9,114 nt of DNA from Microbacterium sp. (GCF_003248605.1 NZ_QFPF01000102.1:1-9114); one strand, 5' to 3'. Shown: positions 1 through 7,541, numbered from the stretch's first letter. Numbers and translations: made by a program. The notes: generated from the letters alone by a model not told the origin.

Positions 1-280
1 CACCGGTCGTCTGACGGCGCTGCAGGCCCGCGACCCCCGCGTGGGTGACGTGCGCGGCCACGGCGCGATGATCGCGGCCGAGTTCGTCGACCCCGCCACG
101 GGCGCTCCCGACGGGTCGCTCACCGCCCGCGTCGCGAAAGCATGCATCGCGGCCGGCGTCATCGTGCTCACCTGCGGCACCCACGGCAATGTGATCCGCT
201 TCCTCCCGCCGCTGACCATCACCGACGATCTGCTCGCCGAGGGGCTCGACGTGCTCGAGACCGCTCTCGTCGGCGCATGA
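1..280 (+). CDS. gabT: 4-aminobutyrate aminotransferase, C-terminal fragment
   Basis: This is the last 92 codons of a class III PLP-dependent aminotransferase; the first complete codon is at position 2, and the PLP-binding lysine domain lies off the left edge. The enzyme moves the amino group of GABA to 2-oxoglutarate, giving succinate semialdehyde and glutamate in the cytosol. The visible part has the GDVRGHG motif and, near the end, TCGTHGNVIRFLPPLT, a hallmark of GabT-type enzymes. The Arg in NVIRF (codon 197-199) lines up with Arg398 of E. coli GabT, which contacts the substrate carboxylate. The stop is 11 nt before the putrescine oxidase start, so both are in one transcript. The downstream oxidase, aldehyde dehydrogenases and permease fit a putrescine/GABA pathway. 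A related omega-aminotransferase cannot be fully excluded from the C-terminus alone. Confidence 0.88.
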   Translation, partial: TGRLTALQARDPRVGDVRGHGAMIAAEFVDPATGAPDGSLTARVAKACIAAGVIVLTCGTHGNVIRFLPPLTITDDLLAEGLDVLETALVGA

Positions 281-285
281 AGGAG
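281..285 (+). promoter_or_regulatory. Ribosome-binding site that fixes the puo start
   Basis: AGGAG lies 6 nt before the ATG at 292. A competing in-frame ATG at 277 overlaps the gabT stop but has no purine-rich sequence at a useful distance, and it would add five residues (MKETA) before the conserved N-terminus. The site therefore favours 292. Confidence 0.75.
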
Positions 286-291
286 ACAGCA

Positions 292-1671
292 ATGACCGAG
301 ATCAGCCGTGACGTCGTCGTCATCGGGGCCGGCGCGGCGGGCCTGACGGCCGCCAACGACCTGCGGGGGGCCGGTCTCTCCGTCGCCGTGCTCGAGGCGC
401 GCGACCGCATCGGCGGCCGGTTGTGGACCGACGAGATCGAGGGCGCGATGCTCGAGATCGGCGGCCAGTGGGTCTCGCCGGATCAGGACGCCCTCATCGA
501 GACGATCTCGGAGCTGGGGCTCGAGACCTACAGCCGATTCCGCGAGGGCGACAGCGTGTACGTCGGGCCGGACGGCGTATCGCACCGCTTCCGCGGTGAG
601 ATGTTCCCCGTCTCGCCCGAGACCGCGCGTGCGATCGCCGAGATCACCGAGCGGCTCGATGCGATGGTGGCCGAGATCGACCCCGACCGTCCCTGGGCGC
701 ACGAGAAGGCGGCGGAGTGGGACCGGATCTCATGGGATGCGTGGCTGCGCGCACAGACCGACGATGACGAGGCCGTGCGCAACCTCGCGTTCGCGACCGG
801 TTCGGCGATGCTGACCAAGCCCACGCACACGTTCTCCCTCCTGCAGTCGCTGCTGATGGCAGCATCCGCCGGCTCTTACTCGCACCTCGTCGACGCCGAC
901 TTCATCCTCGACAAGCGCGTCGTCGGGGGGCTCCAGCAGGTGCCCCTGCTGCTGGCCGAACGGCTCGGTGCCGACGTCTTCACCGGTCAGCCCGTGCGCA
1001 CGCTGCGATGGGGCCCTTCGACAGGCTCAGAGGCCGCGGCGGGGGTCACCGCCATCGCCGACGGCATGACCGTCCGCGCCCGCTTCGCGATCGTCGCCCT
1101 CGCCCCCAACCTGTACTCGCGGATCTCGTTCGAGCCCCCGCTCCCACGCCTGCAGCACCAGATGCACCAGCACCTGTCGATGGGCTTCGTCATCAAGGTG
1201 CACGCGGTCTACGACACGCCCTTCTGGCGCGACAAGGGCCTCTCGGGCACCGCGTTCAGCCCGTACGAGCTCTCGCACGAGGCATACGACAACACCAACC
1301 ACGGCGACTCCCGGGGCACGCTCGTCGGCTTCGTCTCCGACCAGATCGCCGACGACCTGTTCCGCCTGAGCGCCGAGGAGCGCAAGGAGCGAATCCTCGA
1401 GTCCCTCTCGCACTACTACGGGCCCGAGGCAAAAGACCCCGTCGTCTATTACGAGAGCGACTGGGGAGCCGAGGAGTGGACCCGCGGCGCCTACGCCGCG
1501 AGCTTCGACCTCGGCGGTCTGCACCGGTACGGCGCCGACCTGCGCACGCCGGTCGGCCCCATCCACTTCGCCTGCAGCGACCTGGCAGGAACCGGATACC
1601 AGCACGTCGACGGCGCGATCCGCATGGGCCGCGAGGCGGCGGCGCACATCATCGAGGAGGCCCGCGCATGA
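292..1671 (+). CDS. puo: Putrescine oxidase (FAD-dependent amine oxidase)
   Basis: The 459-residue protein belongs to the flavin monoamine oxidase family. It likely oxidises putrescine with O2 to 4-aminobutanal, NH3 and H2O2 in the cytosol; no signal peptide is present. The N-terminus has the dinucleotide-binding motif GAGAAG (residues 12-17), an acidic Glu35 at the end of the second strand (VLEARDRIGGR) and the GGQWV segment. Near the C-terminus are RGAYAASFD (398-406) and a flavin-binding FACSDLAGTGYQHVDGA segment. Ala400 sits where monoamine oxidases carry the cysteine that bonds FAD covalently, so FAD is probably non-covalent, as described for Rhodococcus putrescine oxidase. Length matches that family. 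The gene overlaps the next by 4 nt (ATGA). The putrescine assignment is supported by flanking gabT, gabD and amine permease; another primary amine such as cadaverine is possible. Residues 241-248 come from a REP-like sequence. Confidence 0.85.
   Translation: MTEISRDVVVIGAGAAGLTAANDLRGAGLSVAVLEARDRIGGRLWTDEIEGAMLEIGGQWVSPDQDALIETISELGLETYSRFREGDSVYVGPDGVSHRFRGEMFPVSPETARAIAEITERLDAMVAEIDPDRPWAHEKAAEWDRISWDAWLRAQTDDDEAVRNLAFATGSAMLTKPTHTFSLLQSLLMAASAGSYSHLVDADFILDKRVVGGLQQVPLLLAERLGADVFTGQPVRTLRWGPSTGSEAAAGVTAIADGMTVRARFAIVALAPNLYSRISFEPPLPRLQHQMHQHLSMGFVIKVHAVYDTPFWRDKGLSGTAFSPYELSHEAYDNTNHGDSRGTLVGFVSDQIADDLFRLSAEERKERILESLSHYYGPEAKDPVVYYESDWGAEEWTRGAYAASFDLGGLHRYGADLRTPVGPIHFACSDLAGTGYQHVDGAIRMGREAAAHIIEEARA
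1014..1030 (+). repeat. REP-like sequence inside puo
   Basis: CCCTTCGACAGGCTCAG matches, as far as it goes, a short dispersed intergenic element (CCCTTCGACAGGCTCAGGG) that I recall as common in actinobacterial and some proteobacterial genomes. Here it lies within the puo reading frame and encodes PSTGS and neighbours. It uses CCT, ACA and TCA codons, which are rare in the rest of this G/C-ending gene, as expected for imported sequence. The right arm is altered (AGAGG instead of AGGG). Only one copy was seen in the window, so its repeat status depends on the genome. Confidence 0.5.
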
Positions 1672-2552
1672 GCGCACCCGTGTTCGTCGTCGGATACACC
1701 GCCACCGACGCCGGCTCCGACGCGGCGGGGCTCGCCGCGCGACTGGCCCGCGCGTCGGCGGGCCGGGTCGAGCTGGTCATGGTGCTGCCGGAGGAGGGGC
1801 GCGGCGCGGTCGTTCCCCCCGACGCCGGCTACGACGCGTTCGTGCGCGATCAGGCGGCGCAGTGGCTCGCCGCGGGGTCTGCGAAGATCCCCGCCGGCAT
1901 CGCGCAGGCCACGCACCTCCGGTACGCCGAGTCCTTCGCCGAAGGGCTGATGGATGCTGCCGCCGACCTCCGGGCCGACTACATCGTCGTGGGGGCCGCG
2001 CGCGGCACTCGCGGCGGCCGCTTCGGTCTCGGGTCGGTCGCCAATGAGCTCGTGCACTCGTCGACGGTGCCCGTCGTCCTCGCCCCGGCGGGCGCGGCGG
2101 ACGTCGACGCCGACGTGACGCGCATCACGGCCGCGGTGGGCACCAAGCCCGGCGCCGACGCACTGCTCGACGAATCGGTCGCGCTCGCCGCCGCGTCCGG
2201 GGCGCCCCTGCGCCTGGTCTCGCTCGTCGCCGTCGACATGCCCTCGGGGGTCGACACCGGCGTGATCCGGCTGGCCGGTGCCGCGCACGCCGACCGCGTG
2301 CTGCAGAAGGCGCGCGGCGAGCTTCCGGAGGGCGTGGATGCGGAGGCCACCGTCGCCGCCGGCGAGAGCATCGAGGAGGCCGTCGCGAATCTCGGCTGGC
2401 AGCCCGGCGAGGTCGTGATGGTGGGATCGAGCCGCCTCGCACAGCCTCGTCGCCTGTTCCTCGGCTCGACAGCATCCAAGATGCTGCGCGAGCTGCCCGT
2501 GCCCATGATCGTCGTCCCGCGCACCCGCACCCCCGAAGGAGCCCAACGATGA
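1668..2552 (+). CDS. Tandem-domain universal stress protein
   Basis: This 294-residue cytosolic protein has two universal stress protein (UspA) domains, about residues 1-143 and 150-286. The first ends in a recognisable nucleotide-binding signature, GAARGTRGGRFGLGS, followed by the usual STVPVVL strand. The second has GSSRLAQPRRLFLGST followed by LPVPMIVVP; it keeps the first Gly and the Gly-Ser but lacks the middle Gly, so its ATP binding is less certain. UspA proteins bind ATP or AMP and aid survival under stress; the exact target is unknown. The ATG overlaps the puo stop by 4 nt, with GAGGAGG 7 nt upstream, and the gene's own stop overlaps the permease start by 4 nt. It is thus translationally coupled between an H2O2-producing oxidase and an uptake protein, suggesting a job tied to this pathway (inference). 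No catalytic motif is visible. Confidence 0.87.
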   Translation: MSAPVFVVGYTATDAGSDAAGLAARLARASAGRVELVMVLPEEGRGAVVPPDAGYDAFVRDQAAQWLAAGSAKIPAGIAQATHLRYAESFAEGLMDAAADLRADYIVVGAARGTRGGRFGLGSVANELVHSSTVPVVLAPAGAADVDADVTRITAAVGTKPGADALLDESVALAAASGAPLRLVSLVAVDMPSGVDTGVIRLAGAAHADRVLQKARGELPEGVDAEATVAAGESIEEAVANLGWQPGEVVMVGSSRLAQPRRLFLGSTASKMLRELPVPMIVVPRTRTPEGAQR

Positions 2553-4114
2553 GCACCACCGACAAGAGCGCCCGCACGGGCGACCCGGTCACCGGCGGAC
2601 TGTCGAAGAAGGGCCTGAGCGCCGGCGCGGTCGGCCTCATCGGCGCCGTCGTCATCGGCATCTCGTGCATCGCCCCCGCCTACACGCTCACGGCCGCTCT
2701 CGGCCCGACCGTGTCCGAGGTCGGATTCCAGGTGCCCGCGATCATCCTCATCGGCTTCATCCCGATGCTCCTCGTCGCCTTCGGGTACCGCGAACTCAAT
2801 CGGCAGATGCCCGACTCGGGCACCTCGTTCACGTGGGCCGCTCGCGCCTTCGGACCGTGGGTCGGCTGGATGGCGGGCTGGGGGCTGATCGCGGCGACGA
2901 TCCTGGTGCTCTCCAACCTCGCCGGCATCGCGGTGGAGTTTCTCTTCCTGCTGATCGATCAGATCGCGCAGGCGGGAGGGTCGATCGCCGACCTCGCCTT
3001 CAACCCCTTCATCAACGTCATCGTCTGCCTGCTGTTCATGCTCGGGGCCACGACGATCTCGTACCGCGACATGCAGACCACGCAGCGGCTGCAGTACTTC
3101 CTCGTCGGATTCCAGGTGCTCGTGCTGGTCGTCTTCTCGATCGCGGCCTTCGTGCACGTCGCGCAGGGCAACGCGTTCGATGGGACCGCGCCCGAGCTGT
3201 CGTGGTTCAACCCCTTCGCCGTCGGGTCGTTCACGGCCGTCGTGGCGGGGCTGTCGCTGTCGATCTTCATCTTCTGGGGGTGGGATGTCACCCTCACGAT
3301 GAACGAGGAGACGAAGGACCCCGAGAAGACCCCGGGGCGCGCGGCGACCCTCACCGTCATCACGATCGTCGTGCTCTACCTCCTGATCTCGATCTCGCTC
3401 CTCGCGTTCGCGGGTGTCGGCACGGGCGAGCTGGGGCTCGGCAACGAAGACATCCAGGCCAACGTCTTCTTCTTCCTGAGCGGTCCGATCCTGGGGCCTC
3501 TCGCCTTCCTCGTCTCGCTCGCGGTGCTCACAAGCTCCGTCTCGTCGCTGCAGTCGACCTTCGTCTCGCCGGCGCGGACCCTCCTCGCGATGGGACACTA
3601 CGGGGCGCTGCCGAAGCGCTTCGCCGAGGTCAGCCCGCGCTTCTTCACCCCCGGCTACGCGACGATCGTGTCGGCCGTGGTGGCGTCGGTGTTCTACGCG
3701 GTCATGCGCTTCGTCAACGAGAACGTGCTGTGGGACACGATCACGACCCTCGGCCTGATGATCTGCTTCTACTACGGCATCACGGCCTTCGCGTGCGTCT
3801 GGTACTTCCGCAGGCAGTGGTTCGACTCGGCGCGCAACGTCTTCTTCACGCTGCTGTTCCCGCTCGTGGGCGGCATCATCCTGGCCACGCTGTTCGTGAT
3901 CACGCTCGTCGAGAGCATGGATCCCGACTACGGCAGCGGCACGGAGTGGTTCGGCCTGGGCAGTGTCTTCGTGCTCGGTGTCGTCATCATCGGCCTCGGT
4001 ATCGTCATCATGGTGATCCAGCGCTTCCGCAGCCCCGCCTTCTTCCGCGGTGAGACCCTGTCGCTCGACGCCCCGCCCAGCGCGCGGCGCGCCCGCGCGG
4101 AGGCCGGCCGGTGA
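2549..4114 (+). CDS. APC-superfamily amine/amino-acid permease
   Basis: The 521-residue membrane protein has about 12 hydrophobic segments (roughly 26-50, 62-80, 105-130, 152-171, 183-204, 226-247, 266-290, 304-330, 369-389, 396-420, 430-454, 468-491), typical of the amino acid-polyamine-organocation superfamily. The first segment contains the GISCIAPAYTL stretch where APC transporters unwind to hold substrate. A conserved loop, FWGWDVTLTMNEETKDP (about 242-258), follows segment 6. The tail is Arg/Ala rich and cytosolic. It should be a proton- or antiport-driven importer in the plasma membrane. Position in the operon suggests putrescine or GABA as substrate; sequence alone does not decide. 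The ATG at 2549 overlaps the upstream stop by 4 nt and has a GAAGGAG site 8 nt away. The stop overlaps the GTG start of gabD by 4 nt. Confidence 0.88.
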   Translation: MSTTDKSARTGDPVTGGLSKKGLSAGAVGLIGAVVIGISCIAPAYTLTAALGPTVSEVGFQVPAIILIGFIPMLLVAFGYRELNRQMPDSGTSFTWAARAFGPWVGWMAGWGLIAATILVLSNLAGIAVEFLFLLIDQIAQAGGSIADLAFNPFINVIVCLLFMLGATTISYRDMQTTQRLQYFLVGFQVLVLVVFSIAAFVHVAQGNAFDGTAPELSWFNPFAVGSFTAVVAGLSLSIFIFWGWDVTLTMNEETKDPEKTPGRAATLTVITIVVLYLLISISLLAFAGVGTGELGLGNEDIQANVFFFLSGPILGPLAFLVSLAVLTSSVSSLQSTFVSPARTLLAMGHYGALPKRFAEVSPRFFTPGYATIVSAVVASVFYAVMRFVNENVLWDTITTLGLMICFYYGITAFACVWYFRRQWFDSARNVFFTLLFPLVGGIILATLFVITLVESMDPDYGSGTEWFGLGSVFVLGVVIIGLGIVIMVIQRFRSPAFFRGETLSLDAPPSARRARAEAGR

Positions 4115-5580
4115 GCACCGGCCGGGAGCGGGAGGAAGCGCTGCTGGCGGCGGTGCCGACCGGGCTGTTCATCGGCGGCGAATGGATGGATGCCGAGGGT
4201 GGCGCGCGCTTCGACGTCCAGGATCCCGCGACCGGGCGCGTCATCCGCACCATCGCCGACGCGACGCCGGGTGACGGCATCCGCGCCCTCGATGCCGCCG
4301 TCGCCGCTCAGGAGGAGTGGGCGGCGACCGCTCCGCGCACACGCAGCGACATCCTGCGCCGCGCCTTCGACCTCGTGCGCGAGCGCGCCGACGACCTCGC
4401 CCTGCTCATGACCCTCGAGATGGGCAAGCCCCTCGCGGAGTCCCGTGGCGAGGTGACCTACGGCGGGGAGTTCCTGCGGTGGTTCAGCGAGGAGGCGGTG
4501 CGGGTCTCGGGCAGGTACGGACTCAACCCCGAGGGCACGGGGCGCGTGGTCGTCTCGCAGCGCCCCGTCGGGCCCTCCTTCTTCATCACGCCGTGGAACT
4601 TTCCGCTCGCCATGGCGACGCGCAAGATCGCCCCGGCGCTCGCCGCCGGCTGCACGGTCGTGATCAAACCGGCGGAGCTCACCCCGCTGACCACGCTGAT
4701 GTTCGTAGGGCTCCTCGCCGAGGCGGGGCTTCCGGCGGGAGTCGTGAACGTCGTCACGACCACGTCGTCCGGGGAGGTCTCGGCGCCGATCATCGCCGAC
4801 CCGCGGCTGCGCAAGCTCTCGTTCACGGGCTCGACGCCGGTGGGCCGCAAGCTGATCGCGCAGGCCGCCGAGGGCGTGCTGCGCGTGTCGATGGAGCTGG
4901 GCGGCAACGCGCCCTTCGTGGTGTTCGACGACGCCGACCTCGAGAGGGCGGTCGAGGGGGCGATGCTGGCGAAGTTCCGCAACATCGGCCAGGCCTGCAC
5001 CGCCGCCAACCGCTTCATCGTGCACGCGGATGTCGCCGAGGAGTTCGCGGCGCGGGTCACCGCGCGCGTCGCGGCGATGCGCGTGGGGCGCGGCACCGAC
5101 GACGACGTGCAGATCGGACCGCTCATCGACGAGAAGGCGGTGGCCAAGGCCACCGACCTCGTCGCGGACGCCGTCGAACGCGGTGCCCGCGTGCGGGTGG
5201 GCGGCGAGGCGATCGCGGGGGAGGGCACCTTCTTCGCCCCGACGGTGGTGACGGACGTGGCACCGGGCAGCGACATCCTCCGCGAGGAGATCTTCGGGCC
5301 GGTGCTCGCGATCGCGACGTTCACGACCGAGGACGAGGCCGTGCGGCTGGCCAACGACACCGAGTACGGCCTCGTCTCCTATGTCTTCACGCAGGACCTC
5401 GCCCGCGGCCACCGGATGATCGACCGGCTCGAGACGGGGATGATGGGGCTGAATGTGGGGGTCGTCTCCAACGCGGCCGCCCCGTTCGGCGGCGTCAAGC
5501 AGTCGGGCGTCGGCCGCGAGGGCGGCCTCGAGGGCATCCACGAATACCTGTCGACGAAGTACACGCTGATCCCCGCCTGA
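4111..5580 (+). CDS. gabD: Succinate-semialdehyde dehydrogenase (GabD type)
   Basis: This 489-residue aldehyde dehydrogenase oxidises succinate semialdehyde to succinate in the cytosol, the last step before the TCA cycle. Catalytic residues are visible: Asn163 (PWNFP), Lys186 (IKPAE), Glu262 (MELGGN) and the nucleophile Cys296 (GQACTAANR). The C-terminus has PFGGVKQSGVGREGG and EYLSTKY, close to E. coli GabD in sequence and length. Glu189 in KPAE occupies the position that in NAD-dependent enzymes contacts the adenosine ribose (E. coli GabD has Ser there), so NAD may be preferred over NADP; this is inference. The GTG start at 4111 overlaps the permease stop (GTGA) and has GGAGG 7 nt upstream. 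The enzyme might also accept 4-aminobutanal or glutarate semialdehyde. Confidence 0.9.
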   Translation: MSTGREREEALLAAVPTGLFIGGEWMDAEGGARFDVQDPATGRVIRTIADATPGDGIRALDAAVAAQEEWAATAPRTRSDILRRAFDLVRERADDLALLMTLEMGKPLAESRGEVTYGGEFLRWFSEEAVRVSGRYGLNPEGTGRVVVSQRPVGPSFFITPWNFPLAMATRKIAPALAAGCTVVIKPAELTPLTTLMFVGLLAEAGLPAGVVNVVTTTSSGEVSAPIIADPRLRKLSFTGSTPVGRKLIAQAAEGVLRVSMELGGNAPFVVFDDADLERAVEGAMLAKFRNIGQACTAANRFIVHADVAEEFAARVTARVAAMRVGRGTDDDVQIGPLIDEKAVAKATDLVADAVERGARVRVGGEAIAGEGTFFAPTVVTDVAPGSDILREEIFGPVLAIATFTTEDEAVRLANDTEYGLVSYVFTQDLARGHRMIDRLETGMMGLNVGVVSNAAAPFGGVKQSGVGREGGLEGIHEYLSTKYTLIPA

Positions 5581-5606
5581 GCGGCGGGCAGAGGAACGGG
5601 AGCACC

Positions 5607-6974
5607 ATGACCGACTACGCCGTCGTCAACCCGGCCACGGGCGAGACCCTGGCCACGTATCCGGCCTTCACCGATGCGCAGATCGAGGCCGCGATCGCCG
5701 CCGCCGACCGCGCACACCGCGACTGGGCGCGCACGAGCGGTGCGGGGGAGCGCGCCGACCTGCTGCGCCGCGTCGCGCAGCTGCATCGTGAGCGCCGCGA
5801 CGAGCTCGCCGCGATCATCGTGCGGGAGATGGGCAAGCCGCTCGCCGCGGCCGAGGGCGAGGTCGACTTCGCCGCCGACATCACCGAGTTCTACGCCGAC
5901 AACGCCCTCGCGATCACGCGCGACCAGCCGATCGACATCCTGGGCGAGGGCACCGCGGTGATCCGCAAGGCTCCCCTCGGGGTGCTTCTGGGCATCATGC
6001 CCTGGAACTTCCCGTACTACCAGGTGGCTCGCTTCGCCGCCCCCAACGTCGCGCTGGGCAACACCATTCTGCTCAAGCACGCGCCGCAGTGCCCCGAATC
6101 GGCGGCGGCGATCGAGGCGATGTACCGGGACGCCGGGTTTCCCGAGGGGGTGTACGTCAACGTCTACGCCACGAACGAGCAGGCGGCGACGATCATCGCC
6201 GACCCCCGCGTGCAGGGCGTCTCGGTGACCGGGTCGGAGCGCGCCGGCGCCGCCGTGGCCGAGCAGGCGGGTCGCCACCTCAAGAAGGTGGCCCTCGAAC
6301 TCGGCGGGTCGGACCCCTTCATCCTGCTCTCGACCGACGATATCGACGCCGCCGTACGCGCCGCGGTCGATGCGCGCCTCGACAACAACGGGCAGTCCTG
6401 CAACGCCGCCAAGCGTTTCATCGTCGTCGACGACCTGTACGACACCTTCGTCGAGAGGTTCACCGCGACGATGGCGGACTCCGCACTCGGCGACCCGTTC
6501 GCCGACGACACCGTCATCGGCCCGCTGTCCTCGCTGACCGCGGCCGAACGTCTCGACGAGCAGGTGCAGAAGGCCATCGCGGGGGGCGCGACCCTCGTCA
6601 CCGGCGGCACGCGCGACGGCGCCTACTACCCGGCCACGGTGCTTACCGGGGTGACTCCCGAGATGGACGCCTACCGCGAGGAGTTCTTCGGACCCGTCGG
6701 CGTGGTCTATCGCGTCGCGGACGAGGAGGAGGCGATCGCCGTCGCCAACGGCACCCCCTTCGGGCTCGGCTCCTACGTCTTCACCACCGACCCCGAGCAG
6801 GCCCAGCGCGTGGCCGACCGCATCGAGGCCGGCATGGTCTACGTCAATCTTGTCCTCGCCGACTCGCCCGAGCTGCCCTTCGGCGGCGTCAAGCGCAGCG
6901 GCACGTCGCGCGAGATGGGGCTGCTGGCCGCCGACGAGTTCGTGAACAAGAAGCTCATCCGCGTAGGGCCCTAG
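5607..6974 (+). CDS. sad: Sad/YneI-family aldehyde dehydrogenase
   Basis: This 455-residue aldehyde dehydrogenase is a different subfamily from the preceding gene and resembles E. coli Sad (YneI, 462 residues). Shared marks are IMPWNFPYYQV (Asn134), LLKHAP (Lys157), VTGSERAGAA, LELGGSDPF (Glu231), GQSCNAAKRF (nucleophile Cys265) and FGGVKRSGTSRE. Sad is an NAD-dependent succinate-semialdehyde dehydrogenase. With GabD next door, this copy may instead oxidise 4-aminobutanal to GABA, the one step in the pathway otherwise lacking an enzyme here; that is inference from context. The start at 5607 has GGGAG 4 nt upstream and lies 26 nt after gabD. The frame stays open far upstream, but that stretch is the shadow of gabD and is not part of the protein. 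It seems to be the last gene of the operon. Confidence 0.88.
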   Translation: MTDYAVVNPATGETLATYPAFTDAQIEAAIAAADRAHRDWARTSGAGERADLLRRVAQLHRERRDELAAIIVREMGKPLAAAEGEVDFAADITEFYADNALAITRDQPIDILGEGTAVIRKAPLGVLLGIMPWNFPYYQVARFAAPNVALGNTILLKHAPQCPESAAAIEAMYRDAGFPEGVYVNVYATNEQAATIIADPRVQGVSVTGSERAGAAVAEQAGRHLKKVALELGGSDPFILLSTDDIDAAVRAAVDARLDNNGQSCNAAKRFIVVDDLYDTFVERFTATMADSALGDPFADDTVIGPLSSLTAAERLDEQVQKAIAGGATLVTGGTRDGAYYPATVLTGVTPEMDAYREEFFGPVGVVYRVADEEEAIAVANGTPFGLGSYVFTTDPEQAQRVADRIEAGMVYVNLVLADSPELPFGGVKRSGTSREMGLLAADEFVNKKLIRVGP

Positions 6975-7038
6975 CCGGGCGGGTTTTGCACGGCCTGCGC
7001 GGTGGCGGCGCGAGAGCATCCGCGCGACGATAGAGGCT

Positions 7039-7044
7039 GGGAGG
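7039..7044 (+). promoter_or_regulatory. Ribosome-binding site that fixes the flavoprotein start
   Basis: GGGAGG lies 8 nt before the ATG at 7053. An earlier in-frame GTG at 7002 has no such site and would add 17 residues of non-conserved character, so 7053 is preferred. Confidence 0.7.
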
Positions 7045-7052
7045 TCTGCCTC

Positions 7053-7493
7053 ATGGATGAGACGCAGAACGACGCGGTGACGCGGTTGGACGACGCGGGA
7101 TGCTGGGAGCGACTGCGCGGCGAGCAGCTCGGGCGTCTGGTGACCAACGTCGGCGACGTCATCGACATCTTTCCGGTCAACTACGTCGTGGACGGCGAGA
7201 GCGTGCTCTTCCGCACCGCCGAGGGCAGCAAGCTGTTCGAGCTGACGGTCAACGACGAGGTGATCTTCGAGGTCGACGCGCACACCGACACCGACGCGTG
7301 GAGCGTCGTCGTGCGCGGGCGGGCGCATCGGCTCGACACCTCCGACGAGGTGCGCGTAGCCGACACTCTGCCGCTGACGCCCTGGGTGCCGACGCTGAAG
7401 TACAACTACGTGCGGATCACCCCGCGCGCGCTCACCGGGCGCGCCTTCCGGATCGGCCCCGAGCCCGAGCGCTACGGCATCGCGGAGTACTGA
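7053..7493 (+). CDS. Pyridoxamine 5'-phosphate oxidase-like flavoprotein
   Basis: The 146-residue protein has the split-barrel fold signature of the pyridoxamine 5'-phosphate oxidase-like group (Pfam Pyridox_ox_2 type). The start region (ERLRGEQLGRLV) is followed by DIFPVNYVVDGESVLFRT and EGSKLFEL, which in this family form the FMN or F420 phosphate-binding strands, then SVVVRGRAHRL and a C-terminal RITPRALTGRAFRI. Many actinobacteria carry several such proteins; members bind flavins, F420 or haem, and the substrate of this one cannot be told. True vitamin B6 oxidase activity is unlikely because the protein is short and lacks the C-terminal PdxH region. It is separated from the operon by 78 nt that hold no clear promoter or strong terminator, so read-through from sad is possible. 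No signal peptide or membrane segment is seen. Confidence 0.82.
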   Translation: MDETQNDAVTRLDDAGCWERLRGEQLGRLVTNVGDVIDIFPVNYVVDGESVLFRTAEGSKLFELTVNDEVIFEVDAHTDTDAWSVVVRGRAHRLDTSDEVRVADTLPLTPWVPTLKYNYVRITPRALTGRAFRIGPEPERYGIAEY

Positions 7494-7507
7494 CGGGGCG
7501 ACGCGCA

Positions 7508-7537
7508 TTCGCGGGCTCCGGGGGCATGCCGTACACT
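7508..7537 (+). promoter_or_regulatory. Candidate housekeeping promoter for tRNA-Trp-secE-nusG
   Basis: A good -10 hexamer, TACACT (7532-7537), is preceded at 18 nt by TTCGCG (7508-7513), a weak -35. Transcription would begin near 7544 and give a leader of about 100 nt before the tRNA. It is the only -10-like sequence of this quality in the 152-nt gap. The -35 is poor, so confidence is moderate. Confidence 0.45.
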
Positions 7538-7541
7538 GGGA

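Noticed and set aside
1979..3598. Long minus-strand open frame (539 codons) across the stress protein and permease
   Set aside because: It is rich in Arg, Asp, Glu and Gly with no domain motif and is antisense to two clearly conserved genes. High-GC codon bias makes such shadows common.
4317..5606. Apparent N-terminal extension of the Sad-type dehydrogenase to 885 residues
   Set aside because: The upstream part is the alternate frame of gabD and is Arg-rich nonsense. The Sad family starts at 5607, where a ribosome-binding site is present.
6968..6987. Possible terminator at the end of sad: GCCC/GGGC stem followed by GGGTTTT
   Set aside because: The stem is only 4 bp, is interrupted from the short T-run and overlaps the stop codon. 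Too weak to call.
6986..7034. TTGCAC and GATAGA as a promoter for the flavoprotein gene
   Set aside because: The spacing is 37 nt, far from the 16-19 nt required, and no better -10 lies at the right distance.
3928..7508. Long minus-strand open frames (537 and 709 codons) opposite gabD, sad and the flavoprotein
   Set aside because: Composition is His/Arg/Asp/Gly rich with no recognisable family, and the opposite strand encodes well-conserved enzymes.
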